From Candidatus Komeilibacteria bacterium (GTDB lineage Bacteria > Patescibacteriota > Patescibacteriia > UBA1558 > GWA2-36-10): DNA of 35,760 nucleotides. The notes beneath the pieces are model-generated. The model saw only the letters and a program-made list of their open reading frames with translations. It was not told the origin of the DNA and did no database searches. The position numbers and the translations under genes are program-made. Below, piece by piece: positions 7,649-15,985 of this stretch (positions are counted from its first letter, which is position 1; every line of letters begins with the position of its first letter). The stretch lies in NCBI GenBank assembly GCA_018656655.1, contig JABHYW010000063.1, forward strand, positions 1 to 35,760. The letters run 5' to 3'.

Positions 7649-9148
7649 ATGATAACCAAGAAACAAAATAAGGTACTAGCTTATATAAAATCATACATGG
7701 GAGATAAGGGTTACTCCCCATCGCTTGAGGACATAAGGAAACATTTTAAATTATCCTCTGTGTCTACTGCTCATCATTATATAAAAAAATTAGAGGAAAA
7801 CGGATATCTAGAGAAAGAAAATAATCATCCTAGATCTATACATCCTTCTGATGTGGGAATGACAAATATAAAAATAGTTGGTTCTATAACCGCAGGCCAA
7901 CCGATAGAAGCTATAGAATATAACTTTGGAACTATTGCAATACCAAACAGAGAATTAGATAATAATAGTAATTATTATGCTCTTAAGGTTTCTGGAGAAA
8001 GCATGATAGATGAAGGTATTTTTGATGGTGATCTAGTATTAATAAAAAGACAAGAGACAGCAGATGATGGGCAAACTGTAGTCGCTGTTATAGATGATAA
8101 TGAAGCTACACTAAAAAAAATATATCGAGAAAAAGGAAGAGTTAGATTACAGCCAGCAAATAAAACAATGCTACCTTTTTATAGAAAGGTAGTTGAAATA
8201 CGGGGGATTGTTGTAAAAATAATAAGAGAATTAGAGGATAATAATAGCTATAGTAAATTTATTGATATTATAAAAAATGAACCTATAACATTAAACTCTA
8301 CAAGAAAATCTACAACAGAAATTAATACTAAAGCCAAGCCCTTTGTGCAATGGGTTGGTGGTAAACGTGAAATGATAGCACAGTACAAGAAGTATATACC
8401 TAAAAAATTTAATAACTATTTTGAACCATTCTTAGGGGGCGGTGCTATGTTTTTTTATCTCCAGCCAAAACAAGCGGTATTAACAGATAATAATATAGAA
8501 TTAATAAAAACATATGAGGCTGTTAGAGATAATCCCGAGGGCGTAATAAATATTCTATTGGAATTAAAATCTAGACACTCCAAAGAATTTTATAGCATGG
8601 TAAGAAGTGTAGATAGAGGCATGGATATGTTTTTAGAGTTAGACAATACTGAAATAGCTGCTAGAATGATATTTCTTAATCAAACATGTTTCAATGGTCT
8701 ATACAGAGTAAATAAAAATGGACAGTTTAATGTACCTATAGGTAGTTCCCTAAATCGTTTGATATGTGATGAAAATGGTATAAGAAATACTAGCAAGTTA
8801 TTGCAAGATGTTATAATTAAATATTCAGATTTTGACGATACTCTATCAGATGCAAAGAAAGGAGATTTTATTTATCTTGATCCACCATATTATCCTGTCT
8901 CAGCCTTTTCTGATTTTACAAGATATACTAAAGAAAAATTTTATCAAGAAGATCAAATTAGACTTAAAAAAAAGATAGATAAATTAAATAAAATGGGTTG
9001 TAAAATAATGCTATCTAATTCAAATTGTGATTTTATAGAAAAATTATATTCAAATTATAAACAACACACTGTTTTATCTAGTAGGTCTTTGAACTGTAAA
9101 AAAGATAAACGAGGTAAAGTCACAGAATTACTCATTACAAACTACTAA
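7649..9148 (+). CDS. LexA-like S24 repressor fused to D12-class (Dam-type) DNA adenine methyltransferase
   Basis: LexA wHTH (KVLAYIKSYMGDKGYSPSLEDIRKHFKLSSVSTAHHYIKKLEENGYLEK), cleavage-site-like ITAGQPIEA, Ser motif VSGESMIDEGI, Lys motif EATLKKIY; then KPFVQWVGGKREMI, NYFEPFLGGGAMFF, FIYLDPPYYP. One continuous 499-codon ORF. Confidence 0.92.
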   Translation: MITKKQNKVLAYIKSYMGDKGYSPSLEDIRKHFKLSSVSTAHHYIKKLEENGYLEKENNHPRSIHPSDVGMTNIKIVGSITAGQPIEAIEYNFGTIAIPNRELDNNSNYYALKVSGESMIDEGIFDGDLVLIKRQETADDGQTVVAVIDDNEATLKKIYREKGRVRLQPANKTMLPFYRKVVEIRGIVVKIIRELEDNNSYSKFIDIIKNEPITLNSTRKSTTEINTKAKPFVQWVGGKREMIAQYKKYIPKKFNNYFEPFLGGGAMFFYLQPKQAVLTDNNIELIKTYEAVRDNPEGVINILLELKSRHSKEFYSMVRSVDRGMDMFLELDNTEIAARMIFLNQTCFNGLYRVNKNGQFNVPIGSSLNRLICDENGIRNTSKLLQDVIIKYSDFDDTLSDAKKGDFIYLDPPYYPVSAFSDFTRYTKEKFYQEDQIRLKKKIDKLNKMGCKIMLSNSNCDFIEKLYSNYKQHTVLSSRSLNCKKDKRGKVTELLITNY

Positions 9149-9150
9149 AT

Positions 9151-10212
9151 ATGAGATTTATAGGAAATAAAGAAAAATTGTTAGATGATATATATCAGGC
9201 TGTATCAGATAAGAACATAAGCAAGGGTGTCTTTTGTGATTTTTTTGCTGGCACTTCCAATGTGGGTAGATATTTTAAACAAAAAGGATTCAGAGTTATA
9301 TCATCAGATCTTTTGTATTTTTCTTATATTCTACAAAAAGCCTATATAATGAATAATGGCGAGCCAAAGTTTACAAAGTTAATTAAAGAAATAGGACATT
9401 CTAAAAAAAGGTTTTTTTCTTCATCTTTTGATTCAATCAGAGATCACTTAGATGATTTGAATGGAGTCGAAGGTTTTATTTATAAAAATTATACCGAAGA
9501 AGGAACGCGTGATAATACTCATGTGAGAAAATACTTTACTGCCGAAAATGGTAAGCATATAGATGCTGTTAGACAAAAAATTGAAGAATGGAAAAACAAT
9601 AAAATCATAACAACTAAGGAATATTTTGTTTTATTAGCCGCCCTTATAGAGAGCGTGCCATTTTATTCAAATATATCTGGTGTATATGGTGCTTTTTTAA
9701 AACAATATGACCCGCGAGCACTAAAAAAGCTCAAAATAAAACCAATGCAATTTTATGGTGGAGAAAAAGATCATAAAGTCTATAATGGTGATAGTATGAA
9801 GTTAATAGGAAAAGAAAGATTTGATATTTTATATATAGATCCTCCTTATAATAATAGACAATATGCACCTAATTATCATATATTAGAAACTATAGCAAAG
9901 TATGACTCCCCAGAAATAAAAGGTGTTAGTGGTATGAGAAATTATGAAAATCAAAAATCAGATTTTTGTAATAAAAATAATGCTTTACTAGCTTTAGAAA
10001 AGATAGCTAGCACCGCTAAATATAAGCATTTAATATTAAGCTATAATTCAGAAGGAATTATGGCAAAAGATGATATATTAGGTGTATTGAAAAAATTTGG
10101 AGAAGTAGAACTAAAGAATATAAATTATAGGAGGTTTAAAAGTAATAGTAATGGTAAATCAAAAGATAAAAAATTAATTCAAGAGCAATTATATTTATTG
10201 ACTAGCAAGTAA
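9151..10212 (+). CDS. D12-class DNA adenine methyltransferase (second MTase)
   Basis: RFIGNKEKLL, FCDFFAGTSNVGRYFKQKG, LYIDPPYNNRQYAPNYHILETIAKYD. Confidence 0.9.
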   Translation: MRFIGNKEKLLDDIYQAVSDKNISKGVFCDFFAGTSNVGRYFKQKGFRVISSDLLYFSYILQKAYIMNNGEPKFTKLIKEIGHSKKRFFSSSFDSIRDHLDDLNGVEGFIYKNYTEEGTRDNTHVRKYFTAENGKHIDAVRQKIEEWKNNKIITTKEYFVLLAALIESVPFYSNISGVYGAFLKQYDPRALKKLKIKPMQFYGGEKDHKVYNGDSMKLIGKERFDILYIDPPYNNRQYAPNYHILETIAKYDSPEIKGVSGMRNYENQKSDFCNKNNALLALEKIASTAKYKHLILSYNSEGIMAKDDILGVLKKFGEVELKNINYRRFKSNSNGKSKDKKLIQEQLYLLTSK

Positions 10213-11634
10213 TTTATCTATTACTACTTTAAAAATCTCTGGTGCGTTTGGTCCAAGTATCATCGCGCCTTTTTCGTTTAAATAAAATCCAATCTCTTTT
10301 TCTTCTATTGATTCTTTTTTATCACCAGCAATAACAACAGTTCTTACTATAGATTTTGGTTTATATGAAGGCTTAATCATTTTATCTTCTATATAATCAT
10401 AATTTTTGAGTTCAGCTATACCTTTCTTTCTAGTAGAGTATTTTTTACCTTCAACATTTATTATTTCTTTTCTATCTACATCGTAAATTATCAAATCTGG
10501 TAAATAAATAATAGCTTTTTTATTTCCAGCTTTATATTCTTCCTTTCTACCCTCTTGATATTTCTCTATAGCAACTGGTTTACCATCTGGGTATATAAAA
10601 TAACTACGTTCAGTGCCACCATGATTAGAATATACAATCAAACTATTGGTATATTCTAATAATGCCACATGCAAAAATATTGTACCTAATTTTTCCTGGG
10701 TTGTTTCATAATGCCAATAATTAGGTTTAGTATTTACTTTTGGCACAGTGAGTCCGGCTAGTTGTATATTTAATTTATTGGCAATCTGTATAAATTTATT
10801 ATCACGACCTACATGTTTTTGTTCTAAACCATGCCTAGTAATAATAATTGGTTTTTTCTTCTCCCATTTTCTAATACATTGAGCAATAATAGATAAAGCA
10901 CCTATATTAGGATCATAATCTAAACCTGTTTGGTTATATAACCTACCAGACACTTTTATAGCGTCAGACTCTACTATTATTTCTATCGGAACATTACCCT
11001 TGGGTGGTTTTCTCATGGTTTTTTTAAAATCAACCAATTCATCAATATTCTGGAATGGAACCATTAGCTTATCATCTATCTCTTTTCCAATAATTTCAAC
11101 CTCAATTGCTCTTAGCATTCGTGTGCCAAAGACATTTGTTGCTGTTGGCTTTTTGTTTTCAGGGGTTAATAGATTATATAGCATTATCTTTTTTATTCCA
11201 GGATAGAAAAAATCAACGTAGACAAATTTGCTACAACGTTGGTACACGCCGGTATTTCTAGACTCCGCATCAGTTGTTTTTGTTTCCTCAATTGCATACA
11301 GAGGAATATCGTTATTATTTGGTTTTTCTTTTTTAAGAAATATTAAAAAATCTACAAAGCTAGAATCACCACTTATGATACTAATAAAAATTCTCCGAAA
11401 GCCTTCACTTGATGCGCCCGTCACTTCGTATAACGAGGTAAACAAATTATTTTCTATGATTGGTAATATTTTAAGAGTATCTAGTTTAACTGAAAAATTA
11501 CCATCATCAGCTAATTTTTTTAGTATTGCCATTATAACCTCGTGTTTTGGCATTTCTTCAGTCAAAATCCAAAGATTGTTCATTTTGATATGGTTCATTA
11601 TTAATACGTAAATATATTTTATTAACCTAAACAT
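10195..11634 (-). CDS. Candidate type II restriction endonuclease; true start may be internal (MNNLWILTEE)
   Basis: PD-(D/E)xK-like LPDLIIYDVDRKEIINVEGKKYS; conserved-looking EETKTTDAESRNTGVYQRCSKF; convergent with and 18-bp 3' overlap with the adjacent methyltransferase. Confidence 0.65.
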   Translation of the reverse strand: MFRLIKYIYVLIMNHIKMNNLWILTEEMPKHEVIMAILKKLADDGNFSVKLDTLKILPIIENNLFTSLYEVTGASSEGFRRIFISIISGDSSFVDFLIFLKKEKPNNNDIPLYAIEETKTTDAESRNTGVYQRCSKFVYVDFFYPGIKKIMLYNLLTPENKKPTATNVFGTRMLRAIEVEIIGKEIDDKLMVPFQNIDELVDFKKTMRKPPKGNVPIEIIVESDAIKVSGRLYNQTGLDYDPNIGALSIIAQCIRKWEKKKPIIITRHGLEQKHVGRDNKFIQIANKLNIQLAGLTVPKVNTKPNYWHYETTQEKLGTIFLHVALLEYTNSLIVYSNHGGTERSYFIYPDGKPVAIEKYQEGRKEEYKAGNKKAIIYLPDLIIYDVDRKEIINVEGKKYSTRKKGIAELKNYDYIEDKMIKPSYKPKSIVRTVVIAGDKKESIEEKEIGFYLNEKGAMILGPNAPEIFKVVIDKLLASQ

Positions 11635-11699
11635 TCAGCTCTAATTTGTTTATTATACTAGATGTAAAATAATAAAACAAAAATGTTTCAATAAAAAAT

Positions 11700-11987
11700 T
11701 TAAAAAGGAATATCATCTGGGTTGATTTCTTCTTCGTCTTCACCAACACTCTCATCAACGCTGTTAGTTTCTTGATAATCTGCTTCTTCTATATTATTTA
11801 TACTCTCAAGCATTGATTTAACGCTAATTTCTTCTTCTTCGGTAATATCGCTTCCAAACTCAGCATCTATTTTCTTTTCATTCTTTATTTCCTTAATCAT
11901 TTCTATATAATCTTTAGTGGAAAAAGTTTTTTCATCAACCTTAACAATGATTTCCCCATCTTTATTTTTTTCAAATCTTAACTTCAT
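11700..11987 (-). CDS. Small acidic protein with SSB-like C-terminal tail (DDIPF)
   Basis: 95 aa, C-terminus ...EDEEEINPDDIPF; lies 6 nt downstream of the PHP-ATPase ORF on the same strand. Confidence 0.75.
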   Translation of the reverse strand: MKLRFEKNKDGEIIVKVDEKTFSTKDYIEMIKEIKNEKKIDAEFGSDITEEEEISVKSMLESINNIEEADYQETNSVDESVGEDEEEINPDDIPF

Positions 11988-11993
11988 ATGCTA

Positions 11994-14333
11994 TTATTTA
12001 AAATTTTTTAAATTATATTTTTTAAATCTTTTTTTAATTGAGGGCTTACCTCCGTCTGTTATCTTCGCTATATGATCAACAACATTGATATTATTAATCT
12101 TGCCTTCAAGTGGATTTGAGCTTATTTTTATTTTGCCATTATTATTTTCACAAAGTATTACATTTTGAGCATCACCAGCCATTGGTATTGTGGCATTATG
12201 AGAAACAAAAATAATTTGTTTCTTATTCTTCATCTTCTTAATAGATTTTACAAGCCCTTCATTAATATAACTTGTTGCGAGATTATCCTCTGGCTGATCT
12301 ATAATTAGAGGTGCACGATCTTCCTCAAAATTTAATATTAATTCTAAAATAATTGAGGTTTTAAGACCAGGACTCAAACCATCAAAATCCCTTCCCTTTG
12401 GATCTTTAATTTTATAACTAATTTTATCATTTTCAACAAAATCTGCGTAAATTTTTTCTTTAATTAACTTATATGTAGCACCACTTCCTTTTTGGCTTCC
12501 CTTAAGAATGCTACTAAAATTACCCCTAAACAGATTCTCGGGTAAAATATTATCAAATTCTTTAATCCCTTTTGCATTTAATAAAAGTTTATTAAGTTCA
12601 TCTCTTAATATTTCCTTGTTTAACTCAAATTTATTTTCTATAGATAATGTATGATTATTAATTTCAACTTTATTTGATTCGGCTTCTATTGAGTACTCCG
12701 AGATTTGTTTTAATGTTTCTTCAAATTTTAATAGATAATCATAATATCCTTTCATCTTATTTATAAGTGAATCAAAATATTGTTTTTTTTCCTGTGATTC
12801 TCCTTCTCTCTCTTGAAGCTCTTTATCTACAGCAAGCTTCTTATCTTGAATTGTTTTCTTTATGTTAATTTCAAGAACAGAATAATTTCTCATTTCCTGG
12901 AGCTCATCTTTCAGATCCTGAATGATTTTTTTATTATGTTTAACAAATGGATTATTAGTTAATTTTGTATCTAAACTATTTAAAAATTCCATATCTTCTT
13001 CTTCGTCAAAATCACTATAATCTGTATATTCTACAGAGCTTATGGTAGCCAAAAATTTTTTAAGTATATTCTCATTTACTTTCTCAGATACTATTAAAGA
13101 TGCTAATACGGGGATTCTTTTTATCTCTGCCTCTAACGTTTCCATTTTCTCCACCGCATTAAATAAAGAATCTAAATGTTCTTTTAACTTTTCTAGACCC
13201 TTCTCAATTTTTTTCCTTGCAACATTATTTTCAGGGAGCATTTTTTCTATAATTGGTATATCATTAATTTTTTTATCTTCCCTCGTTACACTTATTATAA
13301 AATTTTGTTCTATAAAGTGTGGATCCAAACCATCTGGATAGTTTATCTTTATACGATTAACTTCGTATTCTTTATATTTACTATCCTCAAAACTAGATTC
13401 TGTTATTTTTCTATATAAAGAATCAGCAAGCAAAGTCTTGCCACTGGATGATTCACCAATTATCACATTTAATCCCGGAGTCAAATTAACATTTATATCA
13501 ATCTTATCACCTTGCAATTGTATACCTTTAATTGATTCTTGCCATTTTTTAGGTTTTTCATGGCTATACTCTAATCGTGAACTATCTGATAATGATAATC
13601 TTAATCCTCCAAATGTTGGTGTTGCAAATATCCAAGTAGGTATAAACCCATATTCTTCTTTGCTCTTTGGTTTTGGATACACAGAAGGATTGTAGTTGTC
13701 TGTGCAAGTTATTAGATTAACAAATTCCTGAACACCAAGTCTTTCAAGATATTCTTTCGTTTTCTCGGTCTTTTTATCGGATCTTGATGTGAACCCATCA
13801 AAAAAATTGTAATAGATACTTCTCTCCATGGCATTATCGAACTCCTTACCTTTAGGCATGGCCTCATCAAAAGTCGAATGAGTTTGTCCGCCATGTGGCA
13901 ATAGAATAAAATCATATTCATCAAATACTTCTATTATCTGTTGAATGATTGGAATATTCTTATCTGTTCGTGATGGTGTTTTATTTGGATATAAAATATC
14001 AAGCTTAGAATTTATATCTTTTATACTCTTTGAATCAATTTCCTTACCATCAAAATTAAAATATATATGACAATGATAAGCTTTTGTAGGTTCGTCTTGA
14101 TGCGTCTGTATATGAAGTTCAACTCCAAGTATTAGATTATCTCCTATACTTTTTGCGGCTTTCAGGTAAACTTTCTCGTTTATTGTGTTATGATCCGTGA
14201 GGGAAATTAAAAAATCATCGCCTTGAGCTTTTTCTCTGACATTCTTAATTAGTGTATCCAAGTCATAATTTTCATTAAGGCTGCTTGGGTCACCAGATGT
14301 GTGTATATGTAAGTCTAAATAAACTGGATTCAT
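11994..14333 (-). CDS. PHP-domain phosphoesterase fused to SMC/ABC-like ATPase (resembles TrlF-type AAA ATPases)
   Basis: N-terminal PHP motifs LDLHIHTSGD, ISLTDHNTI, LLPHGGQTH; Walker A VIIGESSSGKTLLADSL; coiled coil; signature GLSPGLKTSIILELI; Walker B APLIIDQPEDNL; H-loop FVSHNATIP. Confidence 0.85.
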   Translation of the reverse strand: MNPVYLDLHIHTSGDPSSLNENYDLDTLIKNVREKAQGDDFLISLTDHNTINEKVYLKAAKSIGDNLILGVELHIQTHQDEPTKAYHCHIYFNFDGKEIDSKSIKDINSKLDILYPNKTPSRTDKNIPIIQQIIEVFDEYDFILLPHGGQTHSTFDEAMPKGKEFDNAMERSIYYNFFDGFTSRSDKKTEKTKEYLERLGVQEFVNLITCTDNYNPSVYPKPKSKEEYGFIPTWIFATPTFGGLRLSLSDSSRLEYSHEKPKKWQESIKGIQLQGDKIDINVNLTPGLNVIIGESSSGKTLLADSLYRKITESSFEDSKYKEYEVNRIKINYPDGLDPHFIEQNFIISVTREDKKINDIPIIEKMLPENNVARKKIEKGLEKLKEHLDSLFNAVEKMETLEAEIKRIPVLASLIVSEKVNENILKKFLATISSVEYTDYSDFDEEEDMEFLNSLDTKLTNNPFVKHNKKIIQDLKDELQEMRNYSVLEINIKKTIQDKKLAVDKELQEREGESQEKKQYFDSLINKMKGYYDYLLKFEETLKQISEYSIEAESNKVEINNHTLSIENKFELNKEILRDELNKLLLNAKGIKEFDNILPENLFRGNFSSILKGSQKGSGATYKLIKEKIYADFVENDKISYKIKDPKGRDFDGLSPGLKTSIILELILNFEEDRAPLIIDQPEDNLATSYINEGLVKSIKKMKNKKQIIFVSHNATIPMAGDAQNVILCENNNGKIKISSNPLEGKINNINVVDHIAKITDGGKPSIKKRFKKYNLKNFK

Positions 14334-14414
14334 AAGTTATAATCTTTTAATTTTAGCTTTGATCATAGTCATACATCAAACATAGCATAAAAATTATGAG
14401 AAATCTATATAATA

Positions 14415-14437
14415 CACAAAAACACCCAAATTGGGTG
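14415..14437 (-). terminator. Terminator of the minus-strand tRNA transcript
   Basis: On minus strand CACCC-AATTT-GGGTG followed by TTTTTGTG. Confidence 0.6.
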
Positions 14438-14456
14438 CTTCTTCTTAATATAAGGT

Positions 14457-14474
14457 CATCGTGCTAGCACGATG
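14457..14474. repeat. 18-bp perfect palindrome CATCGTGCTAGCACGATG abutting the tRNA-Ser CCA end
   Basis: Exact self-complementarity; related to the direct repeats at 629-690. Confidence 0.8.
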
Positions 14475-14566
14475 TGGCGGAGAGAGAGGGATTCGAACCC
14501 TCGATCCCGAACAAACGGAATAACACCTTAGCAGGGTGCCGCATTCAACCACTCTGCCATCTCTCC
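14475..14566 (-). tRNA. tRNA-Ser(GCT), CCA encoded
   Basis: Revcomp GGAGAGATGGCAGAGTGGTTGAATGCGGCACCCTGCTAAGG...GGTTCGAATCCCTCTCTCTCCGCCA; anticodon loop with GCT, long variable arm. Confidence 0.95.
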
Positions 14567-14605
14567 AAAGTTGAATAATATATAAAATGTAGCTAATCTT
14601 TGAAC

Positions 14606-14681
14606 TGGTGTCCCCGGCAGGAGTCGAACCTACGACCTTTTGGTCCGCAACCAAATGCTCTATCCACTGAGCTACGAGGAC
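14606..14681 (-). tRNA. tRNA-Arg(GCG), CCA encoded
   Basis: GTCCTCG-TA-GCTC-AGTGGATA-GAGC-A-TTTGG-TTGCGGA-CCAAA-AGGTC-GTAGG-TTCGACT-CCTGC-CGGGGAC-ACCA; loop TTGCGGA gives anticodon GCG. Confidence 0.92.
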
Positions 14682-14769
14682 TGGCGGAGAGTAAGGGATT
14701 CGAACCCCTGGAACCTTGCGGTTCAGTGGTTTTCAAGACCACCGCATTCGACCACTCTGCCAACTCTCC
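14682..14769 (-). tRNA. tRNA-Ser(TGA), CCA encoded
   Basis: GGAGAGTTGGCAGAGTGGTCGAATGCGGTGGTCTTGAAAACCAC...GGTTCGAATCCCTTACTCTCCGCCA; anticodon TGA; directly abuts tRNA-Arg. Confidence 0.95.
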
Positions 14770-14821
14770 ATAATGTCTTAAGACTGCTATATGATAGTAT
14801 ATTATTGACTTTTTGTAAAGA

Positions 14822-15475
14822 CTAGTTCTTGGCGATTGTCAGGCAAACAATTTTGGTATAATTAAGCTTTTTTAGAACCTTAGATGCCTGATTGAGTGTT
14901 GAGCCAGTAGTCACCACATCGTCTATTAATAATATATTAGGTCGTTTATTTGGAACGACTTTTTTGTTTATAGCAAAAATATCAGCTACATTTTTTTGAC
15001 GAGCTGTTTTATCTAGTTTAGCTTGAGCAGGATTATTTTTAGTTCTAATAAGAAGAGGAGAGTAGTCTAGTGACAATCTCTTGGCTAATTGTTTGGCTAG
15101 AATCTCTGTTTGATCAAAACCCCGTTGGCGTTTTTTATTTTTATGCAAGGGTGCATTAACAACTATAGTATTTTTGTCTAAATTTAATCGGCGAGCTTGT
15201 TTTTCTAGAATATCTATTAAAAGCTCTGCTAGATTTTCTAAATAATTATATTTGTAGTTTTTAATTATTTTTTGAACTAATTTATCTTGATAATTACAAC
15301 AATTATAACAAGCCTCAAAATATAATTTATTTTTGTCAGGCCAGCTGATAGTTTTCAGATCATCTAATAAGATATCATTTAGACAAAAACCACAACACAG
15401 TGATCCTTCTCTATTACAGCCTAAACAAAATTGAGGCCATATAAAATCTAGCAAATTGTTGAGTAATTTTTTCAT
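14822..15475 (-). CDS. comF: ComF family phosphoribosyltransferase-like protein
   Basis: CLGCNREGSLCCGFC, APLHKNKKRQRGFDQTEILAKQLA, ILLIDDVVTTGSTLNQASKVLK. Confidence 0.93.
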   Translation of the reverse strand: MKKLLNNLLDFIWPQFCLGCNREGSLCCGFCLNDILLDDLKTISWPDKNKLYFEACYNCCNYQDKLVQKIIKNYKYNYLENLAELLIDILEKQARRLNLDKNTIVVNAPLHKNKKRQRGFDQTEILAKQLAKRLSLDYSPLLIRTKNNPAQAKLDKTARQKNVADIFAINKKVVPNKRPNILLIDDVVTTGSTLNQASKVLKKLNYTKIVCLTIAKN

Positions 15476-15942
15476 TTTTTAACCCCCTCCGGCTCCCCCT
15501 TAACAGGGGGAGTGCCTTTTCTACCTAGCTCCCGCTTTCTAATTTTTATTTGTTTTTTTATATCACCATGAGTTTTTTCAATATCATTTATGATATTTGA
15601 GTTTGTATATCTTAAAACTTTGATACCAGCAAAATTTAATCTATCACTTCGAGCTTGATCATAATCTGATTGGTCTTTTATATAATGGATACTACCGTCT
15701 ATTTCTATTGCTAAAAATAACTTAGAACAATAAAAATCCAAAATAAACTGGTCTATTGGCCTCTGCCTTGAAAATTTATAACCAGTTTTTTTATTATTTA
15801 AAATTTCTTGCCAGATTTTATTTTCAGCTCTAGTAGGATTTTGTCTATTTTGTCTAGCAAAAGTTTTTAAATCTAAATTGTAATTTATTATCCCTCTTTT
15901 ATTTCTAAACATAAAAATCGCCTTTCTTTCTTCTTTCTTCAT
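15472..15942 (-). CDS. DUF559 (Vsr/PD-(D/E)xK-like) endonuclease-domain protein
   Basis: NPTRAENKIWQEILNNKKTGYKFSRQRPIDQFILDFYCSKLFLAIEIDGSIHY...KVLRYTNSNI; C-terminus PPVKGEPEGVKK encoded by a REP-like repeat; TGA overlaps comF ATG. Confidence 0.9.
   Translation of the reverse strand: MKKEERKAIFMFRNKRGIINYNLDLKTFARQNRQNPTRAENKIWQEILNNKKTGYKFSRQRPIDQFILDFYCSKLFLAIEIDGSIHYIKDQSDYDQARSDRLNFAGIKVLRYTNSNIINDIEKTHGDIKKQIKIRKRELGRKGTPPVKGEPEGVKK
15479..15516. repeat. REP-like repeat family A, copy 1
   Basis: TTAACCCCCTCCGGCTCCCCCTTAACAGGGGGAGTGCC; inverted relative to copy 2. Confidence 0.85.
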
Positions 15943-15985
15943 TATAGTCTTCTAAGCTTTCTTTGGCAAGATGGTTTGAAAAAAA

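Noticed and set aside
14445-14825. ORFs 14445-14654 (-) and 14640-14825 (+)
   Set aside because: They run through tRNA genes.
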